Made by a program: the position numbers and the translations under genes
Notes under the pieces: generated by a model
What the model saw: the letters and a program-made list of their open reading frames with translations, nothing else
Told to the model about the DNA's origin: nothing
Database searches by the model: none
Shown here: in pieces, positions 35,101-47,100 of the stretch
Layout of the letters: each line of letters begins with the position of its first letter
Position numbering within the stretch: position 1 is the stretch's first letter
From: Trichostrongylus colubriformis
Taxonomy: Eukaryota; Nematoda; Chromadorea; Rhabditida; Trichostrongylidae
Assembly (NCBI GenBank): GCA_963978905.1
Contig: OZ022257.1
Span: 36,919,919-36,983,918 of the forward strand
Direction of reading: 5' to 3'
Length of the DNA: 64,000 bases

Positions 35101-38100
35101 CGGAAGTTAGCCGACGTTCTCCTCCAGCGTTATTCAATGAGAACGCGTTGTTTTACAGCATGGCAATGCAAGACCAAGATAAATTCAATACAATAAAATC
35201 AAGGGGGTTGTCTGGGAAGTTCTGCCCCATCCTACGTATTCTACAGACCTAGCACCTTCTGACTACCACTTATTCAGAGCCCTCAAACATCGTCTGAAGA
35301 AGAAGAAGTTCAGTGAGTGCGTGCGTCTTCAATTCGAAGCCTCCGGAATTTTGAGCAAAAGGCGTTTCGGAGCTATGGACGCGCTGGTGTCATACGTGTC
35401 ACAGAAATCAATGGCAACTATATTGTGATGATATTTGTCACCTATGACCGAAACGAAATATTGGGACTAAGCATTTCAGTTTTACAGCTCAGCGCAAGAA
35501 CACCATCGAGTGTTGATCGGACACTCTTTCGCGTTGGAGCGGATTATATTTGATGGATAGGAGCTATGAAAAGAAAATTCATACATCTGTCTGAAAAAGG
35601 TTGCATGTATCGCAATACATATGCACCGACCTTATTCCATTTTTTTCAGACATAGTTTTCAGGTGCACACCTCAGTTTGGGTCACTATTTATATTTCGAG
35701 AATAGGCAATACTGTTATCATGTGAGTATATCTGATGGTTTCACCATGAAGTTCGACTTTTTCACTTTATACCCGATTATTCATTTTGCCGCACGGCGCT
35801 ATTTGTTTTACCAGCTGAAAGACTTTTCAGAAAATGAAAATGAGATTTCTTAGGAACGAAAAAATTTTGGCAATGAAGCACGATCAGAAACCCCATGTAT
35901 CGCTGGTTTAGCGAATCCAATCGTGGTCGTACTTCGCTGTCCGACTGAATTCGTGAAGGACGTCCAAAACTGACAGTTGTGCCAGAAAACATCGATGCTG
36001 TGTGCAATATGATTGAGCAAGTTCGCCATATCACATATTCTGAGATTGAGACATCCCTAAACATTGGATACACCAGCATACATGCAATTTTACCTGAACA
36101 CTTGGGAGTGCGAAAGTTATGTTCCCTTTGGATCCCACATAATTTGACAAGCGCACAAAAGAAGGCTCGTGTCGATTGGTGCACTGAAATGCTTCGAAAA
36201 TTCAGTCATGGTGCTTCAAAAGACGTTTATGGAATCGTGACTACTGATGAATCATGGGTATATTCATATGAAGCCGAAAATAAGCAAATTTCAGTTTTTT
36301 CAATCATTTCAGTTATTTTCAGAAATTATTTTCAGCTAAGTATAAAATCAACAGATAGCGCCGTGCGGCAAAATGAATGATCGGGTATACAGTAAAAAAA
36401 ACTCGAACTTCACGATGAAACCATCAGATATACTCACGTGATAACAGTATCGCCTATTCCCAAATATAAATAGTGACCCTCGTATCTTCCAATGGCCAGG
36501 TTGTGGGCAGAAACAACAGCGCATTTGAAAAAAGTACGGGCTATTGCCTTGTGGCACAGTTCTGACCCTATTTTACCATAAAAGTTTATTTCTTCTTCTG
36601 ATGACCATAGAGACATTGATAACCCTATGACGTTCACTTTTGATATCCTGGACAAATCTTGTGAGAACGGACCCAGTCATCCCATACCTCGCGTGAAAGG
36701 CTCCTCCCGTGCTACCAGATGGCGTCACTGAGCCATACTATCAAAATCAGGAAAGTATGAAAAAAATGGACTCCGTTCCACACACATGCTGAGAACTCGG
36801 TGACAACTTCCATTCCTCAGTCGGTCATCACGTCATCCTTAATTGAAGGTTTTCCCTGTCCGACGTCGCCGTTGTTTCAAAGTTCTGTACGGGAACAGGG
36901 CATCGACTCGCCCGCGCAAAGTTAAAAAAATATTCAAAAGATTAAAAAATAATTCGAAAATTCAAGGAACCAAGACTCAAGACAGTCATCATTTGGGAAC
37001 ACTTCGTTTTTCTCGCAGGTGTATGGCAGAATTCCGTTATCGAAAACATCGGCGACGAGTACAATCGGCTCGTTGAGCGTCTTCACGAGAGTGCCAGGAA
37101 TGCAGGGAGTTTGAAAGTCACCAAGAGACGTCTCTCTTTGAGAACTCTCGAGCTGATACGCCATCGTGAACTGCACGAGCCTCAGACGATTACCAACTGA
37201 TGTCCGAACTTGCGAAGCAATGCAGAGAGGCGATGAAAGAAGATCTCAAGGAGAGAAGAGCAACAGTGCTGGCTGAAGTGGCAGAGGGTGGGAGGAGTAT
37301 CCACTATGTCCGCCGAAGTTTCGCCAGTTCAAGGCCAACATGACCGGTCTCCGGACGGTACCGTTACTGCATCCCAAAGGGCAATGGAGAAGGTTATCTA
37401 CGACTTCTACTCGGATCTCTTCGATAGCCATGTACAACTGCCTAGGAGCAATCTGAAGCAGGATGGATATGTTGTACCGTCAGTTCTCCCTTGCAAATTG
37501 CGACGCGCCATATCGTCGGTGAAGAATGGTACAGCACCTAGCCCTGGCAGGATTAGGGCGGATTATCTGAAGAATACCCGCCAGATATAGCCAAAACACT
37601 GGCCTGACTCTTCACACGCTACCTGCCGGAATGCAAGGTGCCCACCTAATGGAAAACCTGCAGGACTGTGTTTTGTATAAGAAGGGAGATCCACACGACG
37701 TTGGCAATTATCGTTCAATCTGCCTGCTCTCCATAGACTACAAGATCCTCACTCGTGTCATCTTAAATAGGACTGGTAGAACATTAGACGAAGGACAATC
37801 ATGCGAGCGAGCATGGTTTCGAAGGGGGCAGGACAACCGATCACATTCACACTATCACTAGGCTCAATTAAGTGTCCCGAGAGTATAACATGTCGCTATG
37901 TCTCACATTCATCGATTTGAAGAAAGCCTTCGACTCCGTTGAGACAGAAACGGTTATCAAAGTCCTGGGAAACCAGGTTGTGCCTACTCAGTACATAAGA
38001 ATATTTCGTGAGCTCCACAGCAACTTCACGACTAGGATCTCGCCATTCTACCAGGAAGTCATCATCGCCGTAAAGAGAGGGGTCGAAAGGGCAATACCAT

Positions 38101-41100
38101 CTCGCCTAAACTTTTCAGCGCCACCCTTGGAAACGTCGTGCTCAGTCGGAATGGGATGGCATGAGAGTGAAGGTCGGTGGCCGGCATCTACACCACATAC
38201 GCTTCGCTGACGGCACTGTGCTTATGACACCGACAATCCAGCAAGCAAAGCGGATGCTAGCCAATTTCTACTGATTGCGGAAAAATCGGTCTGCAGCTGA
38301 ACCTGATGAAGACGTTGTTCATGAGGAACGGATTGGTACCTGATGCCCCATTTACGCTCAACGGAACGAACATCACTGAATGCTTCAGCTATTTGTATTT
38401 AGGTCGGGAAGTCAATATGATGAATAATTTAGCACCATATGAGCAGGAGAAAAAGGGCGGCGGAGCTTTCGACATCATCGAGGGAGTAGTGAAGAGGACA
38501 AAGAACATCCAGTTTCGTGCTAGTGCTATCTCTTCGATTCCGCTGTCCTTTCTGCTCTAACATACGCCTCAGAGCCATAGACTCTATGTAAGCACAAGGA
38601 GCATGCAGTCGGCGTTATCAACGCGCCATCGAAAGATCGATGCTCGGAATATCGCGATACACGCAAGTGCCAAGGGGAATCCGGAGCTCCAGACTCCGTC
38701 GTCGATGAAAGATCAGGAATGACATCGTATTTGTCAAGCAGTCGAAGATTAGATGGGCCGGACAAGTCGTGCGATATCGTGATGACCGTTGGACCGTTGG
38801 AAATCCAGTCGATCACCGACTGGATTTCTCGGAACGTCAAACGAACACCTGACGACCGCGCCCGATGGTCGGACTTTTTCGGGAAAGCTCTGCGCGAAGG
38901 GAACGAGATGCAACATGTCCCAGGAATCGGAAAGGTTCACTAGACTGCTTTGGCTCGCGACAGGGACGAATGGAGACGTTGTGACGCTCGCTCGAGACTC
39001 TCGATGAGCAACGGGACAGGTGATACAGCTGATATAGCTGATCACGTTGGATGAATGTAGCAGTAACATAAAAATAGGAAACGAAATGTGGCCAAGATGG
39101 TCAGGAACTTGTGGACCGACCTGATAATTACGTTATCTGAAATACATGTTTTCACCATTATTGAAAACAAATCATAAAAGGATGACCACTAATCGCCCTA
39201 AATGCTGTCGCTGATTATGAGCCTACGGAAAATGGATCCTAACTGACAAGAATCATAGAGAATTGTCTTTTCTTGAAGGTTTTTGTAATTGACAATTTCG
39301 AGATCTGACGAACATCACTGAATGCTTCAGCTATTTGTATTTAGGTCGGGAAGTCAATATGATGAATAATTTAGCACCATATGAGCAGGAGAAAAAGGGC
39401 GGCGGAGCTTTCGACATCATCGAGGGAGTAGTGAAGAGGACAAAGAACATCCAGTTTCGTGCTAGTGCTATCTCTTCGATTCCGCTGTCCTTTCTGCTCT
39501 AACATACGCCTCAGAGCCATAGACTCTATGTAAGCACAAGGAGCATGCAGTCGGCGTTATCAACGCGCCATCGAAAGATCGATGCTCGGAATATCGCGAT
39601 ACACGCAAGTGCCAAGGGGAATCCGGAGCTCCAAACTCCGTCGTCGATGAAAGATCAGGGATGACATCGTATTTGTCAAGCAGTCGAAGATTAGATGGGC
39701 CGGACAAGTCGTGCGATATCGTGATGACCGTTGGACCGTTGGAACGTCAAACAAACACCTGACGACCGCGCCCGATGGTCGGACTTTTTCGGGAAAGCTC
39801 TGCGCGAAGGGAACGAGATGCAACATGTCCCAGGAATCGGAAAGGTTCACTAGACTGCTTTGGCTCGCGACAGGGACGAATGGAGACGTTGTTGACGCTC
39901 GCTCGAGACTCTCGATGAGCAACGGGACAGGTGATACAGCTGATATAGCTGATCACGTTGGATGAATGTAGCAGTAACATAAAAATAGGAAACGAAATGT
40001 GGCCAAGACGGTCAGGAACTTGTGGACCGGCCTGATAATTACGTTATCTGAAATACATGTTTTCACCATTATTGAAAACAAATCATAAAAGGATGACCAC
40101 TAATCGCCCTAAATGCTGTCGCTGATTATGAGCCTACGGAAAATGGATCCTAACTGACAAGAATCATAGAGAATTGTCTTTTCTTGAAGGTTTTTGTAAT
40201 TGACAATTTCGAGATCTTGACTTAAAGGTTTCTTCTCCGTGGAGATTCTAGGAAAAACCTGAAAGGGCTCGAAGCATAAACAGTAATTAGCAATATTATT
40301 AGGTTGTCCCAAAAGTCTTGTAGGATTTTTCCAAAAAAAACCAATAACTCTTGTTTACTTCGAGGCAGGTCTAGGCGGTTCAGGAATATGGTAGAAGGTT
40401 CTCTAAGCTCTCTCACAAAATACATAATGACCCACCAGATTCCGTGGAGAGAGCTACAATGCCATGTGGTCGATACCCACCCAAAACGCGGTGTCATCTA
40501 CTATGAATGCTCTTGCGGCACCAAAGCGAGGGAAGCTTGCGACTCCATCAACGCTGCATTGGGCAAGGGATGTGTGAGCTACGAGACCGTGCGCCGCTGC
40601 TTCATCAGCTTCAGCGACGGCGAGATGACATGGAAGACAAACCACGCTCAGGACGGGTGGGGTCCACGAGGTCGAATTTCCGCTTCGCGGCGTTTCGCTC
40701 GCGGTGCCCCCGTACGACTCGCCGTATCGATTGTCCTTGGTCGCCCGGCCGAGCGTGACTGCGTCACGTCTGCGCTTTCCACTCGTGCCACACTGCCTCG
40801 CTTGAAGGCTGCTATGCCCTGCCACTGGCACTCGCACCCGCGGTGCCGCTCATCGCGCCGGCCGCGCGGAAATTCGACCTCGTGGACCCCACCCCGCTCA
40901 GGACTGTGCTCCCTGTGGGACGCGGAAGGAATGCTTTTTAACGAAAAGCTGGTACAAGGCGAGACAGTCACCGCTGCCGTATGTACGCACCAGCTCCAGC
41001 AGCTCGCCTGTTCGAGAAAAGCGCCGGGAAGGGCCGCGGTCGTCCCCCTTCATAACGACGCCCGCTCCCATTTCGCGGAAAGTGCGCGCGCCACGCCACA

Positions 41101-44100
41101 GGAGCTCGGCTGTGATGTGCTGCCCCACCCACCATACTCTCCAGATAATGCCGCTTCTGACTATCACCATACCCCTCTTGGATCCTTCCTGGCCAAGAGA
41201 AAAATTCGTTGATTATGATTTGCTTGCTAAAGCGATCGCTGACTTCTTCGAGTCTCAGAACCCAGAGTTCTGGGAAGAGGGAATCAACGATTCACCTGTG
41301 TGGTGGCAGAGTGTTGTCGATAACAATGGTCCTCTTCTTCGAGTCTCAGAACCCAGAGTTCTGGGGGGAGGGAATCAACGGTTTACCTATGTGGTGGCAG
41401 AGTGTTGTCGATAACATACGTTGTTGCCTTATTGTTGTTCGTTGGAAGAGAAAATGATAAAAAGTGACGATCGAAAAAAAATCCTACAGGACTTTTGAGA
41501 CAACATAATAGCATGTAATAATTCAAGATGTGGCGTTTAGATATGCACTATTTCTCCGTATTTCTTGCGTAAGCTTAGATTTGTTACACTTTGTCAGTAA
41601 GTTTTTGTGATGCAATTAGACCTCAACCATCATTACTGAGAACGTGAAGTGCGCGCCCGAAATTACATTGCATTATGTAGTCGTCAATGTTGGAAAATGT
41701 CAAGGACATATAACTCAATATCAGCAGCAAATCACTTTGAATGCGAAGTTTGCATGATTGGTAAGGGGCTGGAGCGCTCACTTTATAACTTCCACGGAAT
41801 AGATACACTGGAAAAAAGTGTGGAAAGACCTCGTTCTGGCCACTCCAAACGTGTCCATTGCTCGAACCACGGACATCCCTCATCTAGGGTTATGTGACCA
41901 AGAAATTGCTTCTAACCACTTTGACCGTTAGTAATGTATAAAGTGGTATCGGTGGTGGTACAAGAAAAATACATCACCCATTTGCGAGCTTTAGTAAGGG
42001 CTCAAATAAGTTATGGATCGCGTGGCTCGCTGACGACGCACGGCCATATACCCTTTAAGCAGTCCCTTCTGATAATCTGATTTTTGTTAGCTGCCGGTTT
42101 TTGCATCGCTCGCAGGCCACAAGGCGAAAGTTGTTACAAGAATTCTGAGTTGTGAGCAAGAAGAATGGTCAGAAAGGGACCCATTTTAAATGTTTTCCTT
42201 GATTGCAGGCTCGAGCTCCGTGCGAGACCATTGCTTTTGCTAATAAACTCAGCATTAACCTTCGAATATCGTTTGCCCCTGTACTTTTGTAGTTTGAAGG
42301 TGATAACAAATATATTGTGTGCTAAGTAGGCTACATACTTGGAACAGGTATTGTTCGCCCACAACTGAAACGAAATTTTTTTACGTATATGGGTGACATG
42401 AACAAAAATGGTTACCAACACTAATGAGAGAATAGCTATACGAATTCTGTCAATCCTGAATCGTCCGAGATGGTTTACCTTCAGCACTTACTGCTCTTTG
42501 GTTCACCTCTCTTTTGTCCCATAGAGCTTTTGAGAACGGACGCATATCACTCACTTCCTTCCAATTTAGGTCTCATTGTAACGATGCTGTTCTTTGAAAA
42601 ATTTTCACAGCTGATATCTAGACGGAGTATTGAAAATCCCGTGCGCGAAAAGCTTGCCCACCGAAATCTAAGTTCTTTACCACCCATATGAATATGTTGT
42701 ATATGTTTACTAAGGACAGCGTACCTAATTTCACTAAAAGAAACAAGAATCTGGTCGAGATAGAGCTTTTCAAAGTGACATCGCACGAGATTGGGCGTCA
42801 GGGACGCGATCAAGAAAGTTCTAGGAGCAAAGAGGCAACGGCCACGTGGCCAGGAACGCAGAATGAGAAGGAACAACATTGGGAGTGGATTGCTCGCTGA
42901 ACATTTTTCAAATGCTGCTTCGCGAGCATACAAAAAAGTTGCTCTTCTTTCCCTATTTCAATTCCTGCTTTTGAACAACGGATATCGCTCGCGTCTCTTC
43001 GGATTCCTGTTTTTGTATTATATCTAACACAGTCACAGTTCCAAAGTTCTCTCTTCGTGAAATTTTGGCTCCTCGGCATCGAGATTAGTTTCGATTTTCT
43101 CTGCTATGACAACGAGGTTGTTTGGTGTTATACATTATTAGCTGGTCCAAACCTGGATCAGGATTCAGGATTTTGTCCACTGGACAGCCAAACGCTCCAT
43201 TCACCTAGCGGCTCTGGCGAAAAATAAGGAAATCAGCGGAACTTCCGGACGTAAGAACTCACCCAGTTTAGCACCGCAAGAGTGCGAGACGCCACTCCGT
43301 GTCCGTTGTTGTCAATGAGAGGTGTCATGCTGTCCTCATACATATAGTATAGTAGGAACATGCACGTTCCCCTCATTACATAGGAAGCTTGTAATGTGGC
43401 GCAAATGGCATACGTGTAGCTGCACGAAACGGTTATGTTGTACCAGAACATGGAAGAAAAAGCATTGAGCACTGCAGCGTACCGCGTCTGAATGAGGTTT
43501 CCCCTACGCATATCTTTCATCTATGGCAAAGTGACTGTTGCAGTTCGAAGGCGCCTTGTTGGAGCACGGGTAGACGATGATGTTGTTGTAGTGAGTATTT
43601 CTACAGCAAGTGTTCATAGTGAGTATATGGATTAATACCAAATCGGGCGAAGCAGGCTTTACGGATCAGCGGTGCATATCAGGGAATTGCGTTACATGCC
43701 CACATAGTACAACTGGGATTGCTCCGAAATTGATGTAATCTATCAAAGTGAATGTCAGACATGTAACGCGACGTAAAGAGGAAACTGGAAGAAGAATAAC
43801 AGTACGTATACAAGAGATAGGAAAACATAAGAAAACCTCTAGAAAAGGATATAACCGAGAAGCATGACGCAAACCACTTCGATGTGAGAAGCAGAGTTTC
43901 GGCATGCGAGACTGAAATTCCTGCCGAAAAAGTGCTTGAAGTATTTCGGATTTCTGCAACAGCTTCATGTATGAACACCCGGAACGAGTGCTTATCCTTT
44001 ATGAATGATCTCTTGCATTTGCACCACAATGCAAGCTACTGATGTAATGAGGGAGACGTGCATGTCCCTACTATACTACTTATATTAGGTTGTTCCAAAA

Positions 44101-47100
44101 GTCTTGTAGTATTTTTTCCGATTATCACTTTTTATTTTTTTCCGTCCAACAAATAACAATTAGGCAACAACGTATTGACCATTGTTATCGGCAACCCTCT
44201 GCCACTTTATAGAAAAATCGTTGATTCCCTTCTCAAAACTCTGGGTTCTGAGAGTCGAAGAAGTCAGCGATCGCCTTCGCAAGCAAGTCATAGTCAATGA
44301 ATTTTCTCTTGGCCAGGAAGGATTTGAGAGGATGGGTAAGGTGATAGCCAGAAGGGGCAATGTCTGGAGTGTATGGCGTGAGGGGCAGCACATCCCAGCG
44401 GAGCTCCTATAACTTGGCCTGGAACTTCTCGCGAAATGGGAGCGAAATGGGAGCGGGCGTTGTCATGAAGAAGTGTGACCGCGGACCTTTTCCGGCACTT
44501 TTCTCGAACAGCGACGGCGAGCTGCTGGAGCTGGTGGGTGCATACGGTAGCGGCGACTGTCTCGCCTTGTACCAGCACCTCGCGGAAAAGCATTCCTTCC
44601 GCGTCCCAGAACCAGCCCAGTCCCAAGCGTGGTTTGTCTTTCATGTCAATCTCACCGTTGCTGAAGCTGATGAACCAGCGGCGCACGGTCACGTAGCTCA
44701 CACATCCCTTGCCCAATGCAGCGCTGATGGAGTGGCAAGCTTCCGTCGTTTTGGTGCCGCAAGGCCGCTCATAATAGATGACACCGCGAGTTGGGTGGGT
44801 ATCGACAAGGGGCATTGTAGCTCTCTCCACGGGATCTGGTGGGTCAATATATATTTTCCTAGAAAGCTTAGAGAACGTTCTACCATATTCCTGAACAGCC
44901 TGGACCTCGAAGTGAACAAGAATTACTGATTTTTTTTTTGGAAAAATACTACAAGACTTTCGGAACAACCTAATACATACATATAAGGATAGCATGGCAT
45001 CTTACATCCACTGACAACAACTATTGAGGAGTGGCGTCAATCCATCCTGCTACAGTGAACTTAGTGGGCTCCTTCTTCAGCTGCCTTCTTCGTTTTCCCT
45101 GATAACCGCTGGGCGGATGAGGTGTAAGGCGGCATACTGGACAAGATCCCAATTCTTGAGCCACCTTACAATTAGGCCTTGAAGGAAGACGATGTGGTCG
45201 AAGCGTCAGACAGCCATTAAAGTGCCTCACCTAAAAGTCTCGATGACATAGCAGAAAAAACTGAAATTAACAGTGCACAATCAGTTCAGGAAGAAATGGA
45301 GTCATAGAATTTCCGTGGACGATTCCTTCGAGCCAAACCCACTCCCGGCTGATCAAGTCATCTGACGTGTTCCTTTCAACATCCTTCAACTTCTTACTTC
45401 TCAATCAGTACCAAAATCCTTGTGACCATTCTTCGGCGCGACATGCAGCTGGAAAAAACCAGAAGAAAATCGACGGGCCACCACCGCAGCTTAGGAAAAA
45501 GGAGGCGGCCCCGTGCGGCAGACCCTATAAAAAAAGCGCGGTCTCCAATTTGGATAGTCAAATAAAGTGTGTGCAGTAAACCTATCAGTTCAAATATGTT
45601 GCGATTTTTTGTGTCGATCCAAATAAGCATTGGCGAGCCTCCTTTTGTGTATGGGGAGTTGGCTCCGAGAGAATTTAATGTGCAATGCAACGGTTTATCG
45701 GGAAGGTGCGGTCAACCTATTGATGCACTCGGTCTTAAGTAAGGCCGCGGTCATACTTTGCGTTGTCTGCGGCAGGGCGTGGCCGCGTATCTTGCGTCTC
45801 CACACTGCCTCGTTGCCTGCGTCATCTCTGCACCTCCCCCGTGCCACTCTCTCTCGCTGCCTGTGAGAGAGAGTGGCACGGGGGAGGTGCAGAGATGACG
45901 CAGGCAACGAGGCAGTGTGGAGACGCAAGATACGCGGCCACGCCCTGCCGCAGACAACGCAAAGTATGACCGCAGCCTAAGCTTCCAAGAAGGGAAATGC
46001 GTTTCCTGGTTTCGTAACTAACCTGAATGCGATTTCCTCCAAATGGTAACGATTAGTCATCTATCATGTTTCATCATTTTCCTAGGTCATACATAGGGTG
46101 TGCATAAGGGCGCTCGATCTTTAAAGTGATATAAAGCAAGTTGTGTGAGAGGTATAAATGAAATTTTTTTTGTTCGAAAGAGTATTCGAATGCATTATGT
46201 ATGGAAAACAACATCGTTCAAATGGCCACCTCGGCTTCGCTTGGTGGAGCGCATACGAGAAGACCAATTTTCAATGACTCTGGCGCACAAATCGGGCTGT
46301 ATCATCGATGGCGTGGCATATGTTGACATTGAGGTCATCGGTGTTTTGTGGTTGTTTTGCGTAGACCTGCGATTTAAAAAAAAACCTCACAAGAAATAGT
46401 CCACTGGGGTTAAATCGCACGATCTCGGTGGCCAGTTGATGTCGCCTCCGCGTGAGGTAACCCTTCCTCCGAAGCGCTCGTGCAGAAGATCCATTGTGGC
46501 GCGCGCTGTGTGGCTCGTAGGGCCGTCCTGCTGAAACCACATATCCTCGACATCCATATTGCCGATTTCGGAGAAACGTTCCGCGGAGCGCGCGCAACGT
46601 TGCTCAAACCGATGAATGACTTTTGTAATAATTTTTAATGGCTTGCACACGTTGCTCGCGGCTTAATTGGTTCATGGTGATTTGTGAAGATACACTGAAT
46701 AATAACAACTAGGTTTGACTACTCTTCCACAAACAACGTGGGCGCCATGAGCTGTCAAAGATAGAGCGCTCTTATTGGCACACCCTATAGAATAGTCATT
46801 ATCCATCACTTCTTTGTAACATATGGCATGAAACAATCGTAATGAAAATGGGTCTACCATTCCCTCTAACAGGAAGTTGCACTATGTTTTGTAGTATTGG
46901 GTCATTCCATGAGTAGTGTCGTTTTTTCCAAGCAATAATTTTTGCCATAAAATCACAAGTTTTTGCAGCATGTCAAGTATCATTCGAAAGGAAATTTTCG
47001 CTCTACAAAATGACATGTTTAGTTTTTGAGTATATCAGAATGGCGCCGACATTTAGGCTGGCGAAGAGGTAGGTCGAGCCGACAAAATTGGCCAAACCGG

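Larger units (their letters stand above)
40299..41508 (+). mobile_element. Internally deleted mariner carrying a MITE
   Basis: TA-flanked (40,297-40,298; 41,509-41,510) with inverted ends TTAGGTTGTCCCAAAAGTC / TTATGTTGTCTCAAAAGT. The plus strand reads IPWRELQCHVVDTHPKRGV, GTKAREACDSINAALGKGC and YETVRRCFISFSDGE (helix-turn-helix region), then a MITE. After it come WDAEGMLF, LHNDARSHF (second aspartate region), LPHPPYSPDNAASDYHH and FFESQNPEFWEEGI. The segment between the DNA-binding region and WDAEG, including the first catalytic aspartate, is missing, as in the copy at 44,085. A 302-codon frame runs through the MITE but is a chimera, not a gene. Confidence 0.85.

Noticed and set aside
40304..41212. 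302-codon open frame on the plus strand
   Set aside because: It reads from a deleted mariner through a 240-bp MITE and back. The joined product is accidental, and the catalytic core is missing.
41649..41897. Tc1/mariner fragment (ERPRSGHSK)
   Set aside because: Too short, with no terminal repeats or catalytic block.
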